DNA of 64,000 nt, taken from positions 1-64,000 of the forward strand of contig CAJYLO010000020.1 in assembly GCA_913776245.1 (NCBI GenBank), given 5' to 3'. Source of the stretch: an uncultured Chryseobacterium sp. Its GTDB lineage: Bacteria > Bacteroidota > Bacteroidia > Flavobacteriales > Weeksellaceae. The position numbers were made by a program, and so were the translations under genes. The notes under the pieces were generated by a model that saw only the letters and a list, made by a program, of their open reading frames with translations, searched no databases and had not been told where the DNA came from. Within the stretch, counting starts at the first letter, position 1. Every line of letters begins with the position of its first letter. Shown in pieces: positions 23,494 through 32,795 of this stretch.

Positions 23494-26280
23494 ATGGAAA
23501 TTCACCAGACCTATCGTAAGATATATATTGCGGGAGCATTTTTATGCGGCACTTTTATTTTTGCACAAACTCATATATTGGAGGGTAGGGTTTTAGATGA
23601 CAAAGATAATTCTCCTGTAGAAGGAGTTACAGTTAGTATTAATGATAAACAGGTTACAACCGATGTTTCCGGGAATTTTTCTGTTTCTCTGGATCCAAAG
23701 CTTACTTATACTTTAAAAATTAGTAATGCCCAATATCAGAGTAAAGAGATTTCGGACGTTTCTGTAAGTGAGGAAAATACCCATCTGGATATATTGCTTC
23801 ATAGACTGGAAGCTAAAGAATCTAACATAGAAGGTGTTGTACTAAAATCAAGTGCCAAAAAAGAATCAATTGCCGCCACTATTGCTTTGCAAAAAAATTC
23901 TGCAGTGGTGTCACAGGTTATTGGGGTGGAAGCCATCAAAAAAAGTCCTGACAGAAATACCGGCGAGGTTCTGAAAAGAGTTTCGGGCGTGAGTTTGCTG
24001 GATGGTAAATACATTGTTGTAAGAGGACTTTCTGATCGTTATAATCAGGCGATGCTGAATGGGATTCAGCTTTCCAGCACTGAGCCGGATAAAAAAACCT
24101 TCTCATTCGATCTTTTTCCTGCGAATGTCATAGAAACGCTGGTAATTAATAAAGCCTTTATCCCGGAATATACCGGAGAATGGGCAGGCGGTCTGATCCA
24201 GGTCAATACCAAAGACATACCTGCCAAAAACTTTTTTAATATGCAGGTTGGCGTTGGTGCAAACAGCATCACAATCAACAGAGAATTTGCAATACAGAAA
24301 TCGGGAAAATATGATTTTCTGGGAATTGATGACAAAGGAAGAGCTTTACCGGCCGGATTTCCTACAAAAAATGCATTCGGAATTCTTTCTGAAGATCAGA
24401 AAACAGAATTTGGCAAAGGATATGTAAAGAATTTTGGCTATAACAACCTGAGCTGGCCGGAGAATTTGTCTTTGCAGGCAGACGGCGGTTTCAATACTAA
24501 AGTTTTCGGGAAGGAATTGGGTGTTATTGCTGTGCTTAATTACAGTAATCTTAAAAGAAGAACCGATACCAAAAACCGTTTCTTTACGATTAATGGTGAA
24601 AATGCAGATGTCAATTTCGATTACAGCACTGATAAATATACCAATGAAGTCATTTTGGGAAGTATGTTGAACTTATCTTTAAAGCTGAATGCCAACAACA
24701 AGATTTCCATCAAAAATATTATTACGCATACTGGTGTCAATCACGTTTCTCTTCGGACAGGTAAGGATTTTGAGTTTGATCCTATTAATGGAACTAACAT
24801 TATTGCGAGAGAATTGGGCTTTAAGGAAACAACTTTTTATAATTCTACCATCAATGGTAATCATAAATTTGCAGGACTCAATCTGAACTGGTACGGAAGT
24901 TTTGGGATTCTGGATCAATACGTGCCGATGTTGCAGCGTTTGCAATATAATGAATATACCAATCTTCCCGGAAGTCCTTATCTGGCTTTGATTTCTAATG
25001 GACTGTCTCAGAAATCGGGAAGTTTCTTTAACTCAAATCTGAACGATTATCTTTATAATGCCGGTGCAGATTTGTCAAAATCATTTGAACTCTTTGGTCA
25101 GAAACAAACGGTGAAAGCAGGATACTTGTTTCAGGTAAAAGACAGGATGTATAACGCAAGACCTTTTTCAGTACAACTCCAGGGATTCAATCAGGCACTG
25201 CTTGCACAGCCTTTTGAAACTATTTTTAATCCTTCAAATTTTGGCAGTAACAGTAATCAGTTCACTTTTAACGAAATCGCTGGTAACCAGTACCGTTATA
25301 TTGCCAATACGATTCTCAACGCAGGATTTTTACAATTGGACAATAATATCACCGATTGGATGAGAGCGGTTTGGGGCGTGAGAATAGAAAACTTCGATCA
25401 GTTAATCGGGAGCATCAAAAAATCGGATGATCGTTTTGTATATTCCAAAGTGACGGATTTCCTTCCCGCATTGAATCTTACCTTCAAGTTGAATGATAAA
25501 ATGAATGTGCGTATTGCCGGCTCACAAACCGTTGTAAGACCAGAGTTCCGGGAACTTTCGCCATTGGCCTACTATGATTTTGATCTTGGCGCAACAGTTA
25601 TAGGAAATAAGGATCTGCAAAGAACAAAAATTACAAACGCCGATTTGCGTTGGGAGTTTTACCCAAGAACCGGCGAAATTATTTCTGTAGCAGGTTTTTA
25701 TAAAAATTTCAAAAATCCTATCGAAGTTTACTTCAATCAGTCCGGTGCGGGAACAAGTAATACATTCAATTTCCTGAATGCCGAAAAAGCAAATGCTTAC
25801 GGAGCGGAATTCGAATTCAGAAGAAAATTAGACTTCGCAGGTTTCTTACAGAATTTTACGGCTGGCGGTAATTTTTCATACATCCACAATCGTGTAAAAG
25901 ACACAAAAACCAATACAGACCGTCCAATGCAGGGACAGTCTCCTTATACAGTGAATGCAAGCCTGCAGTATGATAACAGCAAACTTGGACTTTCTTCTAC
26001 TGTTTTGTTTAATGTGATCGGACGTAGAATATTGTATGTAGGAAATGATCAGGTTCCGCCAATCTGGGAAGCACCAAGACCGCTTTTGGATTATCAGATC
26101 GCCAAAAAAATATGGAAGAATAAGGCGGAGATAAAATTAAACATCTCAGATATATTAAACCAGCGAGCAAAATATTATCACGATCTGAATAACAATGAAA
26201 AATATGACAAAACAGATGCTTTAGCAATCGAACGATTGACAGGAACTAATATCAGCTTAACATTAGGCTACAGCTTTTAA
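23494..26280 (+). CDS. TonB-dependent outer-membrane receptor with carboxypeptidase-regulatory-like domain
   Basis: The protein is 928 residues. A signal region ends near IFAQTH (residue 27). A carboxypeptidase-D-like domain (28-115, EGRVLDDKDNSPVEGVTVSI) precedes the plug (about 130-240, VIGVEAIKKSPDRNTGEVLKRVSGVSLL, with VRGLSDRYN) and a 22-strand-type barrel that ends LTGTNISLTLGYSF with the terminal Phe. The VRGLSDRY plug variant is common in receptors paired with a downstream lipoprotein, as here. Transport is driven by TonB-ExbBD; the ligand is unknown. The 282 bases upstream hold AT-rich promoter-like sequence but no site I can assign with confidence. Confidence 0.9.
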   Translation: MEIHQTYRKIYIAGAFLCGTFIFAQTHILEGRVLDDKDNSPVEGVTVSINDKQVTTDVSGNFSVSLDPKLTYTLKISNAQYQSKEISDVSVSEENTHLDILLHRLEAKESNIEGVVLKSSAKKESIAATIALQKNSAVVSQVIGVEAIKKSPDRNTGEVLKRVSGVSLLDGKYIVVRGLSDRYNQAMLNGIQLSSTEPDKKTFSFDLFPANVIETLVINKAFIPEYTGEWAGGLIQVNTKDIPAKNFFNMQVGVGANSITINREFAIQKSGKYDFLGIDDKGRALPAGFPTKNAFGILSEDQKTEFGKGYVKNFGYNNLSWPENLSLQADGGFNTKVFGKELGVIAVLNYSNLKRRTDTKNRFFTINGENADVNFDYSTDKYTNEVILGSMLNLSLKLNANNKISIKNIITHTGVNHVSLRTGKDFEFDPINGTNIIARELGFKETTFYNSTINGNHKFAGLNLNWYGSFGILDQYVPMLQRLQYNEYTNLPGSPYLALISNGLSQKSGSFFNSNLNDYLYNAGADLSKSFELFGQKQTVKAGYLFQVKDRMYNARPFSVQLQGFNQALLAQPFETIFNPSNFGSNSNQFTFNEIAGNQYRYIANTILNAGFLQLDNNITDWMRAVWGVRIENFDQLIGSIKKSDDRFVYSKVTDFLPALNLTFKLNDKMNVRIAGSQTVVRPEFRELSPLAYYDFDLGATVIGNKDLQRTKITNADLRWEFYPRTGEIISVAGFYKNFKNPIEVYFNQSGAGTSNTFNFLNAEKANAYGAEFEFRRKLDFAGFLQNFTAGGNFSYIHNRVKDTKTNTDRPMQGQSPYTVNASLQYDNSKLGLSSTVLFNVIGRRILYVGNDQVPPIWEAPRPLLDYQIAKKIWKNKAEIKLNISDILNQRAKYYHDLNNNEKYDKTDALAIERLTGTNISLTLGYSF

Positions 26281-26393
26281 AATAAATAATAAAAAAATCC
26301 AATAAAATGAAATCCTGTGATCTACAAATACAATTGATAAAAAATGAAGATAACGGGATTGCAATGACCTCTAAAAACGATAAATACATACAT

Positions 26394-27824
26394 ATGAAAC
26401 TTAACAAAATCTTAATCAGTGCTTTAACGGTAGGTGTGATAGCCTTTACCACAAACTCTTGCAGAAAAATAGAAGAAGACGGAGAAGTGATTACTCAGGG
26501 TGGAACAGGCACAGGAACGGGCACAACGGAAAACTTGATCCTGACTGGAAAAATAACATCAAACCTAACTCTGAAAGCTAACAACACTTATAAATTGAGA
26601 GGATTGGTTTATGTAACCAATGGTGCAACATTAACCATAGAACCTGGAACTAAAATAGTAGGTGAAGCGGATAAAAATGGCGGATTGATCATCACAAGAG
26701 GCTCAAAAATCATGGCGGAAGGAACGGTCAATAATCCGATAATCTTTACATCGGAAAAACCAGTTCCAAAGCGGGGCGATTGGGCAGGAGTGGTGCTTTT
26801 GGGAGCTGCACCAACCAACTCTTCTTATAATGGGCAGCAAGGTATCGGCGAGATTGAAGGTGGTATAAATAATGCTGCCGGAGACGGATTATATGGCGGA
26901 ACAAATGCCGCAGATAATAGCGGGGTTTTAAAATACGTAAGAATAGAATATGCGGGTTACGCTTTTCTGCCGGATAAAGAGATCAACGGGCTTACTTTCG
27001 GAGGTGTTGGAAGCGGAACGACTGTAGACTATGTGCAGGTTTCTTATGCCAATGATGACAGCTTCGAATGGTTCGGGGGCACTGTAAATTGTACACACCT
27101 TATTGCTTATAAAGGTCTGGATGATGATTTCGATACAGACAACGGGTTTTCCGGGAAAGTACAATTTGGAATTGCTGTAAGAGATCCATTGGTAGCAGAC
27201 GTTTCCGGTTCTAATGCTTTTGAATCTGATAACGATGCCAATGGTTCTGCTCTCACGCCGCAGACATCCGCAGTATTTTCTAATATGACGATTATTGGTC
27301 CTATCCAGTCTACTGCAACTTCTACCAATGCTGCAAATGTTAATATTTTGTTTCAGAATGGTGCGCAGATCAGAAGAAATTCTGCGATGTCTTTATTCAA
27401 CTCTTTGATTATGGGTTATCCTTTGGCGGGATTATTTGTGGATGCTACGAAAGGAACAGCAACGGATGCCAATATTACCAGCGGAAAATTGGTGTTCCAG
27501 AACAATATCATTGCAGGATGCCCGGTTCCATTGAAATATGGTGCTGCTGCAACGCCGACAGGCTTCAATCTGGCTGCATTACAAACGTACTTTGATGCCA
27601 ATAATAATTCAATCCTTGCTTTTGGATCGGATGCCAAAATTACCGGACCTTGGAACCCTGCCGGAACAACACCGAATTTCTCTCCTGCTGCCGGCTCTCC
27701 ATTGTTAACAGGTGGTGTTTTCACCAATCCTTTACTTGCAGGGTTTACACCTGTAACTTACAGAGGCGCTGTTAAAGATGCCAATGATTTCTGGTACGCA
27801 AGCTGGACCAATTTTAATTTGTAA
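26394..27824 (+). CDS. Predicted beta-helix-like lipoprotein, partner of the TonB receptor
   Basis: I use the start at 26394 (MKLNKILISALTVGVIAFTTNSCRK), which gives a lipoprotein-like signal with Cys23; the open frame begins 29 codons earlier but that segment lacks signal features. The mature protein (about 450 residues) starts with a Gly/Thr-rich spacer, then GTKIVGEADKNGGLIITRGSKIMAEGTVNNPIIFTSEK, given here as two short motifs around residues 80-110, typical of parallel beta-helix repeats. DDSFEWFGGTVNC and DDDFDTDNG are acidic and may bind cations. It follows the receptor by about 110 bases and ends at a terminator. Probable role: surface capture of the receptor's ligand. Confidence 0.75.
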   Translation: MKLNKILISALTVGVIAFTTNSCRKIEEDGEVITQGGTGTGTGTTENLILTGKITSNLTLKANNTYKLRGLVYVTNGATLTIEPGTKIVGEADKNGGLIITRGSKIMAEGTVNNPIIFTSEKPVPKRGDWAGVVLLGAAPTNSSYNGQQGIGEIEGGINNAAGDGLYGGTNAADNSGVLKYVRIEYAGYAFLPDKEINGLTFGGVGSGTTVDYVQVSYANDDSFEWFGGTVNCTHLIAYKGLDDDFDTDNGFSGKVQFGIAVRDPLVADVSGSNAFESDNDANGSALTPQTSAVFSNMTIIGPIQSTATSTNAANVNILFQNGAQIRRNSAMSLFNSLIMGYPLAGLFVDATKGTATDANITSGKLVFQNNIIAGCPVPLKYGAAATPTGFNLAALQTYFDANNNSILAFGSDAKITGPWNPAGTTPNFSPAAGSPLLTGGVFTNPLLAGFTPVTYRGAVKDANDFWYASWTNFNL

Positions 27825-27856
27825 AAGTTAATTTATTTCATAAAAATTTTTCAATG

Positions 27857-27889
27857 AAATCCCCTGGATTTTTTTCCAGGGGATTTTTT
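27857..27889 (+). terminator. Terminator of the TonB receptor/lipoprotein unit
   Basis: AAATCCCCTGG/CCAGGGGATTT with a T-rich loop is followed by TTTTTT. Confidence 0.88.
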
Positions 27890-28056
27890 ACTGGAGTCAA
27901 AGACTATTCTTTGTTCCTCAAACTTACATTGGAGTATCCGGAAACAGTATTTTTGCTTTTTAAAGTTATATTGGAGCTTCAAGAAATTAAATTAAATAAT
28001 TGAAAGAAACTTCAAAATATTTTCTACCCACAACAAAACATTTTCCCGAAATTTGC

Positions 28057-28102
28057 CTAACATCTAACATCTAACATCTAACATCTAACATCTAACATCT
28101 AA
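28057..28102 (+). repeat. Heptamer tandem array CATCTAA x6 abutting a start codon
   Basis: Six exact copies of CATCTAA (28061-28102), preceded by a partial unit CTAA, run directly into the ATG of pepE with no gap. The rest of the 278-base gap (27825-28060) holds the previous terminator and a possible -7 box TATTTTTG at 27948-27955. Related 7-base-period arrays are at 42875, 43297 and 63697. Confidence 0.9.
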
Positions 28103-28795
28103 ATGAACATAATCCTTGCATCCACATCCACACTTTACGGCGGTCAATATCTGGAATACCTGAAAGCAGAATTAGTGAACCTGTTTGCAGGAATCGATGA
28201 AATTATTTTTATTCCCTTTGCAAGACCTGGCGGTATCTCCCACGAGGACTACACCAAAAAAGCAAAAGATTTTTTCTCAACAATCAGTATCAATGTAAGG
28301 GATATTCATGAATATCAGGATAAAGCTGCTGCAATTCATTCCGCAAAAGGATTCTTCACGGGCGGAGGAAACACTTTTCTCCTCGTTAAAACCCTTCACG
28401 AGTCGGGATTAATGACTATATTAAAAGACAATGTAGAATCAGGGAAACCATATCTAGGTTGCAGCGCGGGCAGTAATATCGGCGGCATCAATATGAAAAC
28501 CACCAATGATATGCCAATTGTCTATCCACCAAGCTTCGATTGTATGGGATTGGTGCCGTTCAATATCAATCCGCATTATTTAGACCCGAATCCGGAAATA
28601 AAACATAACGGAGAAACCCGCGAAACAAGAATCAAAGAATTTCTTACCCAAAATGATATTAAAGTGGTTGGTCTCAGAGAAGGCAGTTGGATCAGAAGAA
28701 TTAATAACAGAATTACTGTTGAAGGTTCAGAACTGACCCGGATTTTTGAGAAAGGGAAAGAACCTTATGAAATAAAACCGGGAACTGAACTTTAA
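28103..28795 (+). CDS. pepE: Dipeptidase E (alpha-aspartyl dipeptidase, peptidase family S51)
   Basis: The protein is 230 residues, normal for PepE. The nucleophile Ser is in YLGCSAGSNI, preceded by GFFTGGGNTF, and the class I amidotransferase-like fold is supported by INPHYLDP with the family His and Asp. It cleaves N-terminal Asp-Xaa dipeptides in the cytosol. The 42-base heptamer array directly before the ATG means that the ribosome-binding region consists of repeat DNA. It is followed after 9 bases by an HD hydrolase gene, so the two form an operon. Confidence 0.92.
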   Translation: MNIILASTSTLYGGQYLEYLKAELVNLFAGIDEIIFIPFARPGGISHEDYTKKAKDFFSTISINVRDIHEYQDKAAAIHSAKGFFTGGGNTFLLVKTLHESGLMTILKDNVESGKPYLGCSAGSNIGGINMKTTNDMPIVYPPSFDCMGLVPFNINPHYLDPNPEIKHNGETRETRIKEFLTQNDIKVVGLREGSWIRRINNRITVEGSELTRIFEKGKEPYEIKPGTEL

Positions 28796-28804
28796 AATAT
28801 TATA

Positions 28805-29392
28805 ATGAAAATACAGAAAGAAATAGATTTTATCCTGGCGGTTGATGCGCTGAAAAATGTCCAGAGAAGAAATTACAATGCCGATGATTCCCGAAGAGAA
28901 AACACAGCGGAACACAGCTGGCAGATCATCATCCTGGCACAGATCCTTTATCCATACGCTAAAAATAGTGCGAATATCAATTTGCTGCGGGTAATCAGGA
29001 TGTTATCAATACACGATCTGGTAGAGATCGATGCTGGCGATACTTTTCTTTTTGATGAAGAAGGAATGAAAGGCAAGTTCGAAAGAGAAAAACTGGCAGC
29101 CAAAAAGATTTTCGGAATATTGGATGAGCCGTTATCCTCAGAGCTTTATAATCTTTGGATCGAATTTGAAGAAGAAGAAACGCCGGATGCAATTTTCGCT
29201 TGTGCTATAGACAGGATAATGCCTTTTATTCTCAATTCATATACTTCTGGTAAAAGCTGGACAGAAGCCGGCGTTACGGAAAAACAAGTCAGGAATATGC
29301 TGGAAAGTGCCATTAGCAGAGCATCTGACGAAATGGATGAATGTTTTCAGCTGCTGATGAAAAAATGTTTTGATGAGAAAAAGCTTTCTTAG
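28805..29392 (+). CDS. HD-domain hydrolase, YfbR/HDDC2-like (5'-deoxynucleotidase-like)
   Basis: The protein is 195 residues. The HD motif pieces are RRENTAEHSWQ (His), LSIHDLVEIDAGDTF (His-Asp) and the later Asp in FACAIDRIMPF, the order seen in YfbR and HDDC2, which dephosphorylate deoxynucleoside monophosphates using divalent metal. Specific substrate cannot be read from sequence. It starts 9 bases after pepE and ends in a strong bidirectional terminator. No membrane or signal segment, so cytosolic. Confidence 0.82.
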   Translation: MKIQKEIDFILAVDALKNVQRRNYNADDSRRENTAEHSWQIIILAQILYPYAKNSANINLLRVIRMLSIHDLVEIDAGDTFLFDEEGMKGKFEREKLAAKKIFGILDEPLSSELYNLWIEFEEEETPDAIFACAIDRIMPFILNSYTSGKSWTEAGVTEKQVRNMLESAISRASDEMDECFQLLMKKCFDEKKLS

Positions 29393-29397
29393 GAATA

Positions 29398-29430
29398 AAA
29401 AAACGCTTCCAATTTGGAAGCGTTTTTTTT
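29398..29430. terminator. Bidirectional terminator between the HD gene and secG
   Basis: AAAAACGCTTCC/GGAAGCGTTTTT with a five-base loop lies between convergent genes and has T-runs on both strands. Confidence 0.88.
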
Positions 29431-29445
29431 ATAAATAATTTCTGA

Positions 29446-29787
29446 TTACTTAGTTGCTGGAACCTGTGTAGCCGGAGTATTATTGGCCGGAGCCTGTTTT
29501 GCAGGTGCTTCGGTTTTTACCGGAGTTGGCATTGCTGGTGCAGTTTGGGAAGGTTTTCCTGTAAGAATAATGCTTAGCAGAATTAAAACTACAATTACAG
29601 TTCCCAGAGTCCAGGTTGCTTTTTCCATAAAATCATTGGTTCTCTGTACTCCGAATGTAGCAGAAGAAGCTCCTCCAAAAGTACCGGAAAGGCCGCCGCC
29701 TTTCGGATTTTGCGCCATTATAATGATAACTAATAAAATGCTAGCAATGATTATAAGAATCATAAACAGCGTAAATATTGTACTCAT
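29446..29787 (-). CDS. secG: Preprotein translocase subunit SecG
   Basis: The protein is 113 residues with two membrane helices (about 3-23 and 54-73) around the conserved loop NPKGGGLSGTFGGASSATFGV. The C-terminal 40 residues are a Pro/Ala/Thr-rich tail (TPVKTEAPAKQAPANN), common in Bacteroidota SecG. It joins SecY and SecE in the inner-membrane translocon and helps SecA-driven export. It is monocistronic here. Confidence 0.95.
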   Translation of the reverse strand: MSTIFTLFMILIIIASILLVIIIMAQNPKGGGLSGTFGGASSATFGVQRTNDFMEKATWTLGTVIVVLILLSIILTGKPSQTAPAMPTPVKTEAPAKQAPANNTPATQVPATK

Positions 29788-29851
29788 AGTATCGTCTTAA
29801 TAATAAATTTTGAAGCGCAAATATAATGATTATAAATCAATAATTAAAATC

Positions 29852-30685
29852 TTATTTTTTAATAAATTTTACAACATTCGTTTCATTGCTTAATGATTTT
29901 AATTTGATAAAGTAAACACCCGTTTTCAGATTACTAATGTCAATTTTGTTACTTTTAAAATCATTATTCAAAATCAATTTTCCGGATTCATCAATAATCT
30001 CGTAAGCTGTAAAATTCTTATCAGATTCTATAGTCACATAATCCTGCACTGGATTTGGAAAAATTTTAACAATAGCAATTTTTTTCGATGGGTCATTTAC
30101 AGCTAATAAACAAGCTGGCGGATTAGAAATTGGTCCCTCAGAATAATCATAAAAAACAGTGTTTTCTGTAAGTATATTTGCGCCTTGATAATATGGAGGT
30201 GGTCCAGGCGAGCAATTGTTAAAATAAACATGAGCTTCGTAAAAACCAAAAATAGTTTTATACCAACCCTCGCAGACTGCTGTCATTTTATCTCCTGGTC
30301 CAAAAAAATCTACATTAGTTTCAGGTTGAACATAGTTCATATAAGAACAAACATTATTAGGATCCCAAGTAGTAGGTGGTTTGAAATACATTGATTTTAA
30401 AGGTATTTCTCCAACAAAATATTTTCTAGAAAAGATTTGACCATTACCCAATCTCGCTTTCAATATAATATTCTGATTTACAGGAACATTCACTTGATTA
30501 ACTCCTGATGGGGAGTTGCTAGATGGATCAGTTCCATCTGTAGTGTAATAGATTGTACCATTACCTGTTATTGTAGCATTGTAGGGTTCTAAGTTATGAT
30601 TTGTATAACTATAGGGACCAAACTCTATTTGACCAAAAAAAGATTGAAATACAGTAATTAAAAAAAGAAGTAAAAGTTTTTTCAT
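29852..30685 (-). CDS. Type IX secretion cargo protein with chitobiase/beta-hexosaminidase C-terminal-like domain
   Basis: I start at MKKLLLLFLITVFQSFFGQ (30685), a clean signal peptide; the open frame has 13 further upstream codons. Residues 30-90 (TITGNGTIYYTTDGTDPSSN) match the small beta domain found at the C-terminus of chitobiases, often used for attachment. The middle region (PETNVDFFGPGDKMTAV, three Cys) is not recognised. The end (IVKIFPNPVQDYVTIES to VVKFIKK) is a type A sorting domain for type IX secretion, so it is exported through the outer membrane. No catalytic residues can be named. Confidence 0.82.
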   Translation of the reverse strand: MKKLLLLFLITVFQSFFGQIEFGPYSYTNHNLEPYNATITGNGTIYYTTDGTDPSSNSPSGVNQVNVPVNQNIILKARLGNGQIFSRKYFVGEIPLKSMYFKPPTTWDPNNVCSYMNYVQPETNVDFFGPGDKMTAVCEGWYKTIFGFYEAHVYFNNCSPGPPPYYQGANILTENTVFYDYSEGPISNPPACLLAVNDPSKKIAIVKIFPNPVQDYVTIESDKNFTAYEIIDESGKLILNNDFKSNKIDISNLKTGVYFIKLKSLSNETNVVKFIKK

Positions 30686-30772
30686 AATAATTAGTTTTAA
30701 TGAGTTATCTTCAAATTTACACAATAATTTAATACCTTCGTCCGAGTTTTTCTCAAATCAATTATTTATATA

Positions 30773-32770
30773 ATGAAACTAAAAAATATTCTTGCTGTAG
30801 CCATTGCAGCGCCATTTATGATGAATGCACAACAGGTAATGACACCGGAAATAATGTGGACGCTTAACAGGCTTGGCGTGCAATCCGTTTCTCCGGATAA
30901 TTCTTCCTTGATTTACAAGATCAGCAAAACAGACCTGAAGACTGAAAAATCTAATTCTGAAACTTTTTGGTTAGATCTTTCCGGAAAATCGACCAAAATT
31001 GATATAGGAAAGAAAAGCTTGATTCAATGGGATAATAACGGAATTTATGCTTTAGAAAATAATAAGATTTTCTTGTCAAAAGATTCAGGAAAAACCTGGA
31101 CTGAATTCTATAATATTGGCGAAGCAGATAATATCGTAATTTCTCCGGACGGGAAAAAAGTTGCTTTTAGTAAGGCCGTTCACATTGAAAATCTTTTAGG
31201 AAAAGATAAATACAAAGACTTACCAAAAACTACTGCTCAGATTTATACAGACCTTAATCACAGACATTGGGACGCTTGGAATGAAGGTTCTTATAATCAC
31301 GTTTTTGTGGTTAATGTTTCTGATTCGGCAGATAAAGCCAAAGATCTTTTGGAAGGAAAAGCTTTTGATTCGCCTCAGAAACCATTTGGTGGCGCAGAAG
31401 ATTTTGTCTGGAGTCCGGATTCTTCGGAGTTGCTTTATGTAACAAAGGCAAAATCAGGCGCTGAATATGCCAAAAGTACCAACACGGATATTTTCGCATA
31501 TAATCTGGCTTCCGGTAAAACTACAAATTTAACGGAAGGAATGATGGGTTACGATGTGAATCCGAAATTCAGTAATGATGGGAAATTCCTGCTTTGGAAC
31601 TCGATGGAAAGAGATGGTTACGAGGCGGATAAAAATGACATTATCATTATGGATTGGAAGTCCAGAGCAAAAACCAACCTGACGAAAGCCTGGGACGAAA
31701 GTGTAACTGGTGATGTTAAATGGGCTTCGGATTCCAAGCTGATTTATTTTACTTCCGCTTTCAGAGGAACGAAACAGTTGTTTTCTATTGATGTTAAAAA
31801 CAAAACTGTAAAACAATTGACCAAAGGGGATTTTGATATTAATGATATTATTCTTGAAAATAAAGGCAAACTCTGGGTAACGAAAACGGACATTAACCAC
31901 AATGCAGATTTGTTCGAGGTTGATTTGAAAAACGCTTCATTGAAACCAATCACAGACATTAATAAAGACAATTATTCCAAATTAGTTCCAGGAAAATCCG
32001 AACTGAAAATGGTGGAAACCACGGACGGAAAAGAAATGGGCGTTTGGTTCCATTATCCACCAAATTTTGATCCGAATAAAAAATATCCGACTCTGGTTTA
32101 TTGCCAAGGCGGTCCGCAATCTGCATTGACACAATTTTTCTCCACAAGATGGAATTTTGCTTTAATGGCGGCCAACGGCTACATCGTAGTGGCGCCAAAC
32201 AGACGAGGAATGCCGGGCTGGGGTGTGAAATGGAACGAAGAAATCAGCGGTGATTGGGGCGGACAACCGATTAAAGATTATTTGTCCGCAACCGATTTTG
32301 CAAAAACTCTGCCTTACGTTGATAGCGACAGAGTCGCAGCAGTGGGCGCAAGTTATGGCGGCTATTCTGTATTTATGCTGGCAGGTGTTCATAAGAACAG
32401 ATTCAAAACTTTCATTGCACACGATGGTTTGTTTGATATGAAATCCTGGTACGGAACGACTGAAGAGCTTTGGTTTGCCAATTGGGATTTAGGCGGAAGC
32501 TACTGGCAAAAGCCAACACCGAAAGCTTATTCAGAATTTAATCCGAGTAATTTTGTAGACCAATGGAACAAACCGATTATGATTATCCAGGGCGGAATCG
32601 ATTTCCGTGTTCCTTACGAGCAGGGTCAGGAAGCGTTCCAGGCTGCAAAGCTGAAAGGTCTGAAAACCAAATTCCTTTATTTCCCTAATGAAAACCATTG
32701 GGTGCTTCATCCGCAGAATGGTTTGGTTTGGCAGAGAGAGTTCTTTGATTGGTTGAAGGAGACTTTGTAA
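30773..32770 (+). CDS. S9-family serine peptidase (prolyl oligopeptidase/acylaminoacyl peptidase-like)
   Basis: The protein is 665 residues with a signal peptide (MKLKNILAVAIAAPFMMNAQQ). Residues 25-400 form a beta-propeller of WD40-like repeats (VISPDGKKVAFSKA, FVWSPDSSELLYVTKA). The C-terminal 250 residues are an alpha/beta hydrolase with Ser in VGASYGGYSVFM, Asp in GGIDFRVPYEQG and His in NENHWVLHPQ. Family members cut dipeptides or acylated residues from short peptides, here probably in the periplasm. A -7-like box TACCTTCG lies about 40 bases upstream of the ATG. Confidence 0.92.
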   Translation: MKLKNILAVAIAAPFMMNAQQVMTPEIMWTLNRLGVQSVSPDNSSLIYKISKTDLKTEKSNSETFWLDLSGKSTKIDIGKKSLIQWDNNGIYALENNKIFLSKDSGKTWTEFYNIGEADNIVISPDGKKVAFSKAVHIENLLGKDKYKDLPKTTAQIYTDLNHRHWDAWNEGSYNHVFVVNVSDSADKAKDLLEGKAFDSPQKPFGGAEDFVWSPDSSELLYVTKAKSGAEYAKSTNTDIFAYNLASGKTTNLTEGMMGYDVNPKFSNDGKFLLWNSMERDGYEADKNDIIIMDWKSRAKTNLTKAWDESVTGDVKWASDSKLIYFTSAFRGTKQLFSIDVKNKTVKQLTKGDFDINDIILENKGKLWVTKTDINHNADLFEVDLKNASLKPITDINKDNYSKLVPGKSELKMVETTDGKEMGVWFHYPPNFDPNKKYPTLVYCQGGPQSALTQFFSTRWNFALMAANGYIVVAPNRRGMPGWGVKWNEEISGDWGGQPIKDYLSATDFAKTLPYVDSDRVAAVGASYGGYSVFMLAGVHKNRFKTFIAHDGLFDMKSWYGTTEELWFANWDLGGSYWQKPTPKAYSEFNPSNFVDQWNKPIMIIQGGIDFRVPYEQGQEAFQAAKLKGLKTKFLYFPNENHWVLHPQNGLVWQREFFDWLKETL

Positions 32771-32795
32771 AGTACTAAACAATTTGTATCACAAA

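Noticed and set aside
28057-28102. CRISPR-like array
   Set aside because: The unit is only 7 bases with no spacers; it is a simple tandem repeat.
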